The position numbers were made by a program, and so were the translations under genes. Under the pieces are notes generated by a model, which made no database searches, was not told where the DNA came from, and was given only the letters and a program-made list of their open reading frames with translations. Below are positions 55,063 to 63,255 of a stretch of DNA of 64,000 nt, piece after piece. Position 1 is the stretch's first letter. Each line of letters begins with the position of its first letter. Origin of the DNA: Tildeniella torsiva UHER 1998/13D (lineage in GTDB: Bacteria > Cyanobacteriota > Cyanobacteriia > Phormidesmidales > Phormidesmidaceae); assembly GCA_019358835.1 (NCBI GenBank), contig JAHHIH010000003.1, forward strand, positions 62,001 through 126,000, written 5' to 3'.

Positions 55063-55092
55063 AAAAGGCAGGGGCGATCGCCCCTGCCTTTT
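55063..55092. terminator. Perfect 30-bp palindromic terminator
   Basis: AAAAGGCAGGGGCGA and its exact complement meet at a GCGATCGC centre, giving A-run and T-run ends on both sides. It lies between the convergent fourth cassette gene and the small secreted-protein gene and can end both transcripts. The other 170 bp of the gap hold nothing that I can support. Confidence 0.9.
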
Positions 55093-55130
55093 GCGTTATT
55101 CAGAGAGTCCAAGAAAAGTTGCGTTCTCTT

Positions 55131-55496
55131 CTAAAACCCAGCATCCGAGTCAGTCCAGGTGGCGCAGGGTTCAATGCTGCAGCTGGCCATCACCAGCTCA
55201 ATCAAGAAGTTGCCCTCGTAGGGAGCGATCACCCCAGGCACCGCATCGACCAGTGTGTCGGAGGCTACCAGTTCCCCCGACTCAGCATCGTAGAGAAACA
55301 TGTCGAGATCGCTACAGTCGTCGTCGCAGCTGGCGAACACCGCTTCATCAGCCAGCAGGTAACCTTCGTAGGTAATGGTTTCGCCAGTACTCAGCCAGTC
55401 TGAGCGAGACTGGGCCTGGGCAATGGTTGCTGTGGTTGCCAGGGCGATCGCCCCCAGGGCCACCGTTGCCGTCATCTTCACCCCAAACTTAGCCAT
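55131..55496 (-). CDS. Small secreted protein of unknown function
   Basis: This protein of 121 residues starts at ATG 55494-55496 (MAKFGVKMTATVALGAI), which gives a clear signal peptide cleaved near AQAQ (about residues 24-28). The longer frame upstream is not credible. The mature part is acidic (ASCDDDCSDLDMFLYDAESGELVASDT) with four Cys that could form two disulfides and a short domain that may bind metal (DDDCSDLD). No family name comes to mind; the pattern 'DLDMFLYDA-x-G-x-x-VASDT' recalls small PPC-like (prepeptidase C-terminal) beta domains, which carry the same D-x-D-x-x-L motif. It would be periplasmic or extracellular. Confidence 0.7.
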   Translation of the reverse strand: MAKFGVKMTATVALGAIALATTATIAQAQSRSDWLSTGETITYEGYLLADEAVFASCDDDCSDLDMFLYDAESGELVASDTLVDAVPGVIAPYEGNFLIELVMASCSIEPCATWTDSDAGF

Positions 55497-55634
55497 ATTT
55501 AGTGCTCCAAGGTTAGTAAACGTGAGGCCAACGCCCGGTCTGTGACAAGCGATTGACCTTACCCCTAGGCTGCCCCTAGGGGTATCTAATACCACACCAA
55601 GTTTTGCCAGCTCTACGGAGACTTTAACCAATGA

Positions 55635-57269
55635 TTAAGGAAGCTGCACCAGCACCCAATCGCGCACTTGGCCCAATTGAACGGCGGTGGCGGGCAATTC
55701 ACCGAGATCGACCGCTGCTACCCAGGCGTAGCTGCCCGGCGTTAGGGTTTGCCAATTGTCGGTGGCGCTGCCGGGCTGGGGCGTATAGAAGGTCAGCAGC
55801 ACCATGTCTTCCTCGGCGGGGCTGACGGTTTTGAAGATGGCGTGGATGGGGTGATTGGCCACGATCTCCTGGAGGGGTGGCGTGGTCAGCGCCAGTTTGA
55901 CATCAGGGTTGTAGTTGCCCCAAAGGCCGGTGGCATAGAGCAGGGCGATCGCCCCCCACGGCCCCAGCAGCCATCCCCCCTGCCATAGGGCAGTGGTTTC
56001 AGCGTTTCGGCCACCCCCAGCGCGCCAGTAAACCGCCAGCGGCACCAGCCACCCCAGCCCCGCCGCGATCGCCACCAGGCCATAGCGCCACAGCCCCACC
56101 ATCGGGAACCGCTGGGGTTGCAGCAGAACCACGCTCCCCGCCAGGATCAGCACAATTCCAATCCCCGCTAGAAGCACAGTTAAACCTGCCACCAGGCGAG
56201 GACGTTGACGCGATTGGTAAAAGGCCCCCAGGATCGTTAGGGTCAGTGCCCCCAGCAGGGCGACAAAGGGCAAGAGCTGAAGCGGGTAGTACCAGGTGCG
56301 GGTTTTAAACAGGGCCAGCAGGGTAAACAGCACCAGCGGATACCCCAGCCACAACGCTTTGCGCGGGTAGGACGACTGCCACCCGAGCCATACCCCCGGC
56401 ACCGCCAGCAGCGGCCAGGGAAAAGCGTTGAGGGGAATATTCCAAAAATAGTAGAGCGGGCCGACGTTGTGGAAATCTTCCTGAGCCAGGCTGACCAGAT
56501 GGCCAAAGGTGCGCTCGATCGGCATCCAGCCGTAGCGGTCTACGCTGAGGGCCAGCCAGGCGATCGCAGGCACCAGCCCCACCAATAGCCCCAGATAAAG
56601 CGCCGGGTTCAGCAGGTGGCGGTGGCGGCGATGGTCAATCACCAGGTAGGGCACCAGGGCCGCCACCACCAAAATCACCATAATGCTTTTGAGCATAAAC
56701 CCCAGGCCCACAGTGATGCCTGCCAGCAGTCCCCAACCCCAGCGTCGGTGGGGCTGCGCCTCCGCCTGAAGCAAGGCCCAGATCCCCAGCAGCTCTAGCG
56801 CAGTCAGCGGCACGTCTTGAATAGCCAGCCGCGAAGCCTGCATCCAAATCGGGGTGGCCGCCAGAATCGCCGCGCCCCACAGGGCAATTTGAGGCGTCAA
56901 ACACCGCCGCCCGATCGCATAGGTCAGCATCACCGCTCCCCAGCTGGCGATCGCCCCCGGCAGCCGCGCCGACCATTCACTCACCCCAAACAGCTTGTAG
57001 GAGGCCGCAATCAGCCACTGAATGCCCATCATGCGATCGTGCACCGGTGCACCCCACCACGACTGGGTCACCCAGTCACCAGTTTCCACAATCCACCGAG
57101 CCTGCTGGGCATACAGACCCTCGTCATGCGGCATCAGGCTTTGCAACGGGCTGCGCACCAGCAGCAAAATACCCACCCAAAGGCTCAGCACCAAGTAGGG
57201 CGCTAGGTCAGATTTCCGTAAGAATGAAGTATTCAAACGCTGAGGCTCAAGACGAGACGGCAGTGACAT
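55635..57269 (-). CDS. GT39 (ArnT/PMT-like) membrane glycosyltransferase
   Basis: This protein of 544 residues starts at ATG 57267-57269 (MSLPSRLEP); a start 27 bp upstream is also open. It has about 11-12 helices. The first external loop contains the family signature with the acidic catalytic residues (SLMPHDEGLYAQQARWIVETGDWVTQSWWGAPVHDRMMGIQWL), then RLPGAIASWGAVML and the second loop 'IQDVPLTALELLG'. The family transfers sugars from polyprenyl-phosphate carriers to lipids or proteins on the outer face of the membrane. The acceptor here is unknown. The ~120-residue soluble C-terminus (DLGELPATAVQLGQV) is typical. Confidence 0.85.
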   Translation of the reverse strand: MSLPSRLEPQRLNTSFLRKSDLAPYLVLSLWVGILLLVRSPLQSLMPHDEGLYAQQARWIVETGDWVTQSWWGAPVHDRMMGIQWLIAASYKLFGVSEWSARLPGAIASWGAVMLTYAIGRRCLTPQIALWGAAILAATPIWMQASRLAIQDVPLTALELLGIWALLQAEAQPHRRWGWGLLAGITVGLGFMLKSIMVILVVAALVPYLVIDHRRHRHLLNPALYLGLLVGLVPAIAWLALSVDRYGWMPIERTFGHLVSLAQEDFHNVGPLYYFWNIPLNAFPWPLLAVPGVWLGWQSSYPRKALWLGYPLVLFTLLALFKTRTWYYPLQLLPFVALLGALTLTILGAFYQSRQRPRLVAGLTVLLAGIGIVLILAGSVVLLQPQRFPMVGLWRYGLVAIAAGLGWLVPLAVYWRAGGGRNAETTALWQGGWLLGPWGAIALLYATGLWGNYNPDVKLALTTPPLQEIVANHPIHAIFKTVSPAEEDMVLLTFYTPQPGSATDNWQTLTPGSYAWVAAVDLGELPATAVQLGQVRDWVLVQLP

Positions 57270-57374
57270 GAACAACCCAATGCAGAGCCAAGGCAACCAG
57301 CCAATTTCACCACCCTACTATAGACAGACGTCTCCGGGTTCCCCATAGGAAAGCCCCTGGCCACCCAGAACAAC

Positions 57375-57453
57375 GCCTTCTCTTCATCACCTCCCTCACC
57401 TTCCCCATCACCTACACTCCCCTACACCCTCACCCCCTACACCCCACTCCCCT
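57375..57453. repeat. C-rich short repeats downstream of the SLH gene
   Basis: Degenerate CCCCTACACC / CCCTCACC heptamer-like repeats lie between the SLH-protein gene end and the GT39 gene start. They are of the same type as those at 16430-16510 and 63084-63210. Confidence 0.7.
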
Positions 57454-59608
57454 ACGGCCGCACAATAAACGGATTATCAATCCTCGTCGCCCGCAGTTGC
57501 AGCACCAGCGCCTGATACACCGCTGCGCACACATCGGCGCGGCTGGCCACCCGGTTGGGGTTGAGCTGGGCGAGGTCGGGCACGTTAACTACCAGACCGA
57601 GTTGCGTGGCCTTGGCGATCGCATTCACCCCATAGTCGGGAATGGTGGCGCGATCGCGGTAGCGCTCCAGCAGTCGCAGGTTGCCGGGCTGGTTGGGCAA
57701 CAGCGCCAGCCCCGAAATCAGCGCCACCCATACCTGGGCTCGCAGCAGCGGGTTTTCTGGCCCAAAGGTCTGGTCGGGAAACCCTGAGAGAAAGCCGCCC
57801 CGGTAGGCGGTTTGAATGGCGCTGGCCCCCCAGTAGCCCGCAGGCACATCGCGGAACAGCTGAGCCGGACGGCGGGGCGCAGGGGCAAAGGCGCGACTGA
57901 CCAGGGCGGCAAACTGGGCGCGGGTCATGGGCTGGGCGGGGTTAAAGCGACCGGCGTCATCCCCCTGCACCAGGCCGAGGTTCAGCAAGCCCTGAATAAA
58001 GTCGAGCGCCCAGTGGGTTTGAATATCGGGAAACGATCCTTGAGCCATAGCAGCGGGGGGAGTAGCGACGGTAGTTAGCGGTGGAGCCTTGCCCTGGGCC
58101 ACCAGCCCCTGGTAGATCAGCACGGCGACCTCGGCGCGGGTCATGGTTTCTAGAGGTCGCAGCAGCTCCGGGTCGGGGTGGTTGATCACCAGGCCAGATT
58201 GGGTGGCGCTGGCCAGGGCATCGATCGCATAGCTGGGAATTTGGGCGCGATCGCGGTATACTCCCAACCCGCTGGCCGGGGCTGGAGGCAGCTTTAGCCC
58301 CGTAGCCACCGCCACCATCGCCTGCACTCGCACCATGCCCTGGTTGGGGCGAAAGGTCTGGTCGGGGTAGCCACCCAAAAAGCCCTTCCGCTGGGCTTGG
58401 TCAATGGCGCTGGCAGCCCAGTGAGTCGAGGGCACATCCACAAAGGTCACTGCCCCGCGCACCGGGTCGAGGGCGCTGTAGCTGGCCGCCACCATCGCCG
58501 CAAACTGACCCCGATTGATCGTTTCCTGAGGGCGGTAGGTGCCGTTGCCGTAGCCCTTCACCAAGCCGCGATCGGCTAGGGCCTCAATGTAGGGGGTAGC
58601 CCAGTGGCCGCCCAGGTCGGTAAAGCGGCTGGGCACCGGGGCGGCGGGAGCCGGGATTTTATCCGGCGGCGGGTTTGAGGGTTCGGGAGGGGCAGAGGAA
58701 ACGGTGGGGCGATCGAGCAGCACCGGGGGCACGGAGGCGGGGTCGGGCCACTGGCTGGCCACCAGATTCACTGTCCCTACCAGCCCTGTGGGGATGACAT
58801 CATTGCCCACCAGCGTTAGGTTCTGGCGGGTGTCGTTGCGCAGATCGCTCTGGCGGTTGTAGCGCAAAATGTTGCCCGCCGGGTCGTCGGGCTGGCCCAG
58901 GTCGGGGCGGCCGGTGTCTTGCACCACTAGGCCAGCGGTTTGGTTTTGCACCAGCCGATTTTGCCGCAGCACCGGGCTGGCGGCCCCAGCTACCTGCATC
59001 CCCGCCTGGTTGTTGGAGCACTGGCAGCCGCGAATCAGGGGGGCAGCATTTTGGCCAAGATAAATGCCGGTGCCACAGCGCTCGACGGTGCAGTCTTGCA
59101 CCTCACCCCGAGCCTGATCGACAAAGCTGAGGCCGCGATCGCCGCAGTCGGTCACCACCGTTTTGGCCACCAGCGGGCTGGCGGCACCGCTCACCTGAAG
59201 CCCCACCTTACACTGGCTGAGGCGGCAGGCTCGCACCAGGGGCGCGCCCGCGTCAATTAAAATGCCGATGCCTTGAGGGTTTTGCACCGTCACCCCCCGC
59301 AGCTGGCTCTGGCCCTGGAGAATTAACCCCACCGAGGTTGCCCCTGGCCCTGGCCCGCTGCCTGCGATCGCAATGCCCTGGCCCTGGGTCGATTCTTGCC
59401 CCGCAATCATCACGTTGTCGGGTACGGTAATCGGGAAGCGCTCGCCTGTAGCGACGCTGTAGGTGCCGGGGGCGAGCTTAATCAGCGTGTTGCCCTGGGC
59501 CGCACCGAGGGCGATCGTCAGGGTTTTGTAGGGTAAGTGAGGGCGACCTGAGGGTTCATCGACCCCACGCCTGGGATCCACATCGAGAGTTTTAGCAATG
59601 GTATCCAA
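57452..59608 (-). CDS. DUF1565 beta-helix protein with six SLH motifs
   Basis: This protein has 718 residues. Residues ~1-280 form a right-handed beta-helix (DUF1565: PYKTLTIALGAAQGNTLIKLAPGTYS, then NosD-like repeats with 'C.VGLQVSGAASPLV'). A Pro-rich linker (~290-330) leads to six SLH motifs in two triplets (starting near FTDLGGHWA, FVDVPSTHWA, YRDRAQIPSYA, then FPDIQTHWA, FRDVPAGYWG and YRDRATIPDYG). SLH domains bind cell-wall polymers, or in cyanobacteria outer-membrane structures. There is no visible signal peptide at the annotated start, which is odd for an SLH protein; the true export route or start is unresolved. The third and sixth motifs are degenerate. Confidence 0.88.
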   Translation of the reverse strand: MDTIAKTLDVDPRRGVDEPSGRPHLPYKTLTIALGAAQGNTLIKLAPGTYSVATGERFPITVPDNVMIAGQESTQGQGIAIAGSGPGPGATSVGLILQGQSQLRGVTVQNPQGIGILIDAGAPLVRACRLSQCKVGLQVSGAASPLVAKTVVTDCGDRGLSFVDQARGEVQDCTVERCGTGIYLGQNAAPLIRGCQCSNNQAGMQVAGAASPVLRQNRLVQNQTAGLVVQDTGRPDLGQPDDPAGNILRYNRQSDLRNDTRQNLTLVGNDVIPTGLVGTVNLVASQWPDPASVPPVLLDRPTVSSAPPEPSNPPPDKIPAPAAPVPSRFTDLGGHWATPYIEALADRGLVKGYGNGTYRPQETINRGQFAAMVAASYSALDPVRGAVTFVDVPSTHWAASAIDQAQRKGFLGGYPDQTFRPNQGMVRVQAMVAVATGLKLPPAPASGLGVYRDRAQIPSYAIDALASATQSGLVINHPDPELLRPLETMTRAEVAVLIYQGLVAQGKAPPLTTVATPPAAMAQGSFPDIQTHWALDFIQGLLNLGLVQGDDAGRFNPAQPMTRAQFAALVSRAFAPAPRRPAQLFRDVPAGYWGASAIQTAYRGGFLSGFPDQTFGPENPLLRAQVWVALISGLALLPNQPGNLRLLERYRDRATIPDYGVNAIAKATQLGLVVNVPDLAQLNPNRVASRADVCAAVYQALVLQLRATRIDNPFIVRP

Positions 59609-59697
59609 CGGGGAGATCTCCTAACGGCAGCAGGAAATACGGCGGTTGGCCCAGAATGTCGTTATGATTTAGCCAGTTAAAGGATAGGGCGAAAGTT

Positions 59698-60048
59698 GTG
59701 ATTGCGGTTGCCGTTGGCCTAAATCTAGTCATTGCGCTGTTTTGCTTCTATGTCGCCTGGCGGCTCTGGCGGCTGAGCAAAACCCTGGGGACCGTGGCCG
59801 ACGCCCTGACAAATTGGGATCGCAACGCCAACTTCATTCTTGACCCCGCCGTTGTTCCCCCCGCTATTTTGCTTGGCCAGACTGGCACAGCCAATCTACG
59901 GCAGCGTTACAGCCGTCTCCAGCTTCAGGTTCAGCGTCTTGAGCAGTTGATGGCTGTAGTGGGCCTTTTGCCCATGGCCAGCCGTTGGTTGGGGGGCGTA
60001 CGGCGGCGTAACCCTAGAAGTGCAGTAGCTCTGGCTAAGCGACGATAG
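59698..60048 (+). CDS. Small single-span membrane protein, unknown
   Basis: This protein of 116 residues starts at GTG 59698. One helix covers ~3-23 (VAVGLNLVIALFCFYVAWRLW), then there is a polar cytoplasmic part with a short coiled coil (LRQRYSRLQLQVQRLEQLM) and a very basic tail. It is the first of three plus-strand genes (this one, the YtxH protein, the DUF948-like protein) spaced 78 and 11 bp that may form one unit of envelope-associated small proteins. I have no family name. Confidence 0.75.
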   Translation: MIAVAVGLNLVIALFCFYVAWRLWRLSKTLGTVADALTNWDRNANFILDPAVVPPAILLGQTGTANLRQRYSRLQLQVQRLEQLMAVVGLLPMASRWLGGVRRRNPRSAVALAKRR

Positions 60049-60126
60049 GATAGTCGCATTCCTGTCCGATGCGCTGGATAGGGATGGGACAAGGGTGACA
60101 TTGGGGTACCTACAGGACACAACATC

Positions 60127-60462
60127 ATGGGCGAAAGACAATCTGGGGGATTCGTTGGCGGCGTACTGTTGGGGGCCGCAATGGGAGCTGTAGCAGGGCT
60201 GCTGATGGCCCCCCGCACCGGGCGCGAAACCCGGCGTATTCTCAAAAAGTCTGCCGATGCCCTGCCCGAGCTGGTGGAAGACCTCTCAACTTCGGTTCAC
60301 CTCCAGGCCGATCGCCTGTCGGAAACTGCCCTAGTCAACTGGGATCACACCCTGACTCGGCTGCGGGAGGCGATCGCCGCCGGTCAAGAGGCCAGCCGCC
60401 AGGAGTATGAGCACCTGAGTCAATCCGCACCCGTGGCCAGCAACGGGTCTACCCAGGAGTAG
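60127..60462 (+). CDS. YtxH domain protein
   Basis: This protein has 111 residues. The N-terminal GGFVGGVLLGAAMGAVAGLLMAPRTGRETRR is the YtxH hallmark: one glycine-rich helix followed by APRTGRETR. The remainder is an amphipathic coiled coil. YtxH (formerly called gas-vesicle-like) proteins are small, stress-linked and membrane-bound, with no fixed function. The next gene follows after 11 bp, suggesting co-translation. Confidence 0.88.
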   Translation: MGERQSGGFVGGVLLGAAMGAVAGLLMAPRTGRETRRILKKSADALPELVEDLSTSVHLQADRLSETALVNWDHTLTRLREAIAAGQEASRQEYEHLSQSAPVASNGSTQE

Positions 60463-60473
60463 GAGCACCCACT

Positions 60474-61202
60474 TTGGCCGACCCGCTGTTTTGGCTAGCC
60501 CTATCGTTTTTGCTGGTCGTCATTAGCCTGACGGCGGTGCTCATGGTCGCCATTCCTGCCCTGCGCGAACTGGGCCGGGCGGCTCGCAGCGCCGAAAAAT
60601 TCTTCGATACCCTGGGCCGCGAACTGCCCCCTACCCTTGAGGCCATTCGCCTTACCGGGTTAGAGATTGTGGAACTTACCGACGACGTTACCGAAGGCGT
60701 GCAGAGCGCCGGGCAGGTGGCGCAGCAGGTCACCCAGAGCATTGCTACCGCCCAGACTGGGGCCAAGCGCCTGAATACTGGCACCAAAACCCTTTTCGCT
60801 GGAGCCCGCGCCGCCTGGCGAACCTGGACAAACGAGCCCCAGCCGCAGCCCCCGGCCAAGCGAGCCGCCAAGCCATCCCAGACCCCATTGCCCCGGATGG
60901 CTGCCCCCAGCATTCCGCCTAGCGATCGCCCCACCATCTCCACCCCAGACCACCGACCGATGGGGCCTGAGGACAGGCTACCTGGGGACAGCCCTCCGGG
61001 CTATCCGCTCGATGGCGCGGCCTCCCCGGAGGGGAATCGCATCCTTCCGGGCGATCTTGATGCCCCCTTGCCCCAGTTAGAAGAAACGACTCTGCACGCG
61101 ATCCCAGACACCGGCCTAGAGACAGTTCGCCCTTCCGAAAACCCCGAACTATCTCCCAGTCGGTCTGTTCCTGAATCCCGTCGCCGCTCGACTACCGAGT
61201 AA
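60474..61202 (+). CDS. DUF948-like membrane protein with a disordered tail
   Basis: This protein has 242 residues. A TTG start at 60474 is supported by AGGAG at about 60461-60465. An N-terminal helix (LFWLALSFLLVVISLTAVLMVAI) is followed by the DUF948-like pattern RELGRAARSAEKFFDTLGRELPPTLEAIRLTGLEI and VTEGVQSAGQVAQQVT. From ~110 onward the chain is Pro-rich and low in structure. DUF948 and YtxH genes are commonly neighbours in bacteria, as here. It probably forms part of an envelope complex with the YtxH protein. Confidence 0.75.
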   Translation: MADPLFWLALSFLLVVISLTAVLMVAIPALRELGRAARSAEKFFDTLGRELPPTLEAIRLTGLEIVELTDDVTEGVQSAGQVAQQVTQSIATAQTGAKRLNTGTKTLFAGARAAWRTWTNEPQPQPPAKRAAKPSQTPLPRMAAPSIPPSDRPTISTPDHRPMGPEDRLPGDSPPGYPLDGAASPEGNRILPGDLDAPLPQLEETTLHAIPDTGLETVRPSENPELSPSRSVPESRRRSTTE

Positions 61203-61339
61203 GACTAAGTGTTTGTCAGACTAAATTCGAAGAATCCACAAGGGTTCATAGCGCTCAGATGAGGCTCCGCCAACGCGAAGCAATGCACCGTGCAGGAATA
61301 CGCCAGTAGCTATCCATCTACTCCCTTGCACCAGACACC

Positions 61340-62995
61340 TCAGCTCACCAACCGGGCGGCCAGTTTCACCTCAAACACCTGCTCAAAGTAGTCTTTTTTG
61401 TAGTCCAAATTCCACAGTTCTGAGGCGCAGTCATCGCCGGGGTTAGCGGCCTTGACCTCCATATTCAGCACGTGGGCATCGGCGTCAAAGTTGCAGTGAA
61501 TGCTCTGGACGGCCCCAATTCCCCGGCGATCGAGGGCTACGGCCAGCCGCAGCAGGGCGCTGAGGTGGGTAATCATTTGACGGTGGTAGCGGGTGGGCAG
61601 GTTGCGGTAGTTGTCGTGCTTTTTCTTGGGGGCGCTCTTGCGGTGGTAGCGGGCGATATTGGCGATCGCCTCCAGTTCGGTTTCGGTGTAGCCCAGCAGC
61701 TCGCCGTGGCGAATTAAATAGTAAGAATGCTTGTGGTGCGACGAGTGACTGACAAAGTGGCCGCAGTTGTGCAGAATGGCGGCGGCCCACAGCAGTTCTT
61801 TCTCTAGGTTGCCCCAGCTGTGGAGGCTGCCGTGGGTTTGCTCAAACAGATCCATGGCAAACCGGGCCACCCGTTTAGAGCGATCGAGATGCACCTTATA
61901 CTTCTTGGCGGTCTTGAGAACGTTGCGCTGCCGCACCGACTTTTGAAACTGCATGCGGTCTTCGATCAGACCGTGGGTGAGCATCCAGTCCACCACCACG
62001 CCTTCCCGCAGGGCGCGCTCGCAGATGGTGATGCTGTCGGCCCCCAGTAAATCCATCGTCTCCTGGAGAATCACCGCCCCCGCAACGACAATTTCGGCGC
62101 GGCGGGGCGACATCTCGGGCAGGGCCAGCCGTTCGGCAGAAGTGGCCTGGCGCAAGGTTTCAACCAGCCGCGAGATCTCGTCGTAGCTCATCTGAAACCC
62201 GTTGAGAGGGTCGGGCACCAGCCCCAGCCGCTCGCTGGCGATGACGGCCGCTAGACACTCAATGGTGCCCGAGGTGCCCAGCAGTTGGATCGGTTCTTCG
62301 GGCTTGAGGTTGTGCTTAAGCCCGGTGGTGTTGGGCTCTAGCATGCCCCGCACGTAGGCTCGCAGGGTGCTAAATTCGGTGTCTGAAATGGGGTCAGTGG
62401 AGACAAACTGGCTCGTGAGCCGCACCGCCCCCACCTTAGTGCTGCTGAGAAACCGGTGGGGTTCGCCGGTACCCAAAATCAGCTCGGTGGAGCCGCCGCC
62501 AATATCGATAATGGCGTGGGGCTGGCCGTTAAACTCCATCCCCGAGAGCACGCCCAGGTAAATACGGCGGGCTTCTTCGGTGCCTGAGATCAGGTTGATG
62601 GCGAGGCCGACTTCGTTGTAGACCCGCTCGATAAATTCTTGGCCGTTGCTGGCCTCCCGCACGGCGCTGGTGGCGACCGCCACAATGTCTTCGGCCTGGA
62701 GGCTGGAGGCGATCGCACAGCAGCGTTTCAGCGCCTTGATCGCGCGCTCCATGGCCGTTTCAGACAGCCCGCCCGTGGCATCGTTGAAGTTGCCCAGGCG
62801 CACGGTCTCTTTTTCGCGATCGACAATGGTGAAGGCGGGCAGGTCAGGCTGAATTTTGACGATCACCATATGGATCGAGTTAGTGCCCACGTCAATGGCC
62901 GCCAGAATGCGATCGCTGGTAATTTCTGACGGAGCAAAGTTCGAAAAATCCGTCATTGTGGGACTCGACTCGCGAATCGAGGTAATACCGGTCAT
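61340..62995 (-). CDS. ppx: Ppx/GppA family phosphatase (exopolyphosphatase)
   Basis: This protein of about 551 residues starts at Met of MTGITSIR (62993-62995); an ATG 18 bp upstream is also in frame. The actin/Hsp70-fold catalytic part has the two phosphate-binding loops AAIDVGTNSIHMVI and IIDIGGGSTELIL, and the catalytic Glu in ISGTEEARRIY. A C-terminal HD-type region (~340-545, with HNCGHFVSHSSHHKHSYY) is the usual Ppx extension. It degrades inorganic polyphosphate or hydrolyses pppGpp; the two activities cannot be told apart by sequence. Confidence 0.93.
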   Translation of the reverse strand: MTGITSIRESSPTMTDFSNFAPSEITSDRILAAIDVGTNSIHMVIVKIQPDLPAFTIVDREKETVRLGNFNDATGGLSETAMERAIKALKRCCAIASSLQAEDIVAVATSAVREASNGQEFIERVYNEVGLAINLISGTEEARRIYLGVLSGMEFNGQPHAIIDIGGGSTELILGTGEPHRFLSSTKVGAVRLTSQFVSTDPISDTEFSTLRAYVRGMLEPNTTGLKHNLKPEEPIQLLGTSGTIECLAAVIASERLGLVPDPLNGFQMSYDEISRLVETLRQATSAERLALPEMSPRRAEIVVAGAVILQETMDLLGADSITICERALREGVVVDWMLTHGLIEDRMQFQKSVRQRNVLKTAKKYKVHLDRSKRVARFAMDLFEQTHGSLHSWGNLEKELLWAAAILHNCGHFVSHSSHHKHSYYLIRHGELLGYTETELEAIANIARYHRKSAPKKKHDNYRNLPTRYHRQMITHLSALLRLAVALDRRGIGAVQSIHCNFDADAHVLNMEVKAANPGDDCASELWNLDYKKDYFEQVFEVKLAARLVS

Positions 62996-63083
62996 AGTGC
63001 GCCCATGCTGCATTTGCTTCAGATCTTACCTGTCAAGCTACAGCCCATCAGGACGCTGAAAAAACTTTACTCAGGCTAAATGG

Positions 63084-63210
63084 AGTGGGTGAGTAGGTGA
63101 GGTGGGTGGAATAGGTGAGGTAGGTGGGTGGATAGATGAAAAAGAAAAATTCCACTCACTCACCCACCCACTCACCCGCCCGCTCACCCACTCACTCACT
63201 CACCCACCCC
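63084..63210. repeat. GGTGAGT / CACTCACC heptamer repeats, self-complementary
   Basis: The first half (63084-63130) is built from GGTGAGTAGGTGAGGTGGGTG-type units and the second (63152-63210) from the complementary CACTCACCCAC units, so the RNA can fold as a long hairpin. It lies between the divergent ppx and oxidoreductase genes, where their promoters should be. Confidence 0.75.
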
Positions 63211-63255
63211 CAATCCCCCTGGCGCTAAACTCATGGGGACACCCACGGAGCAACC

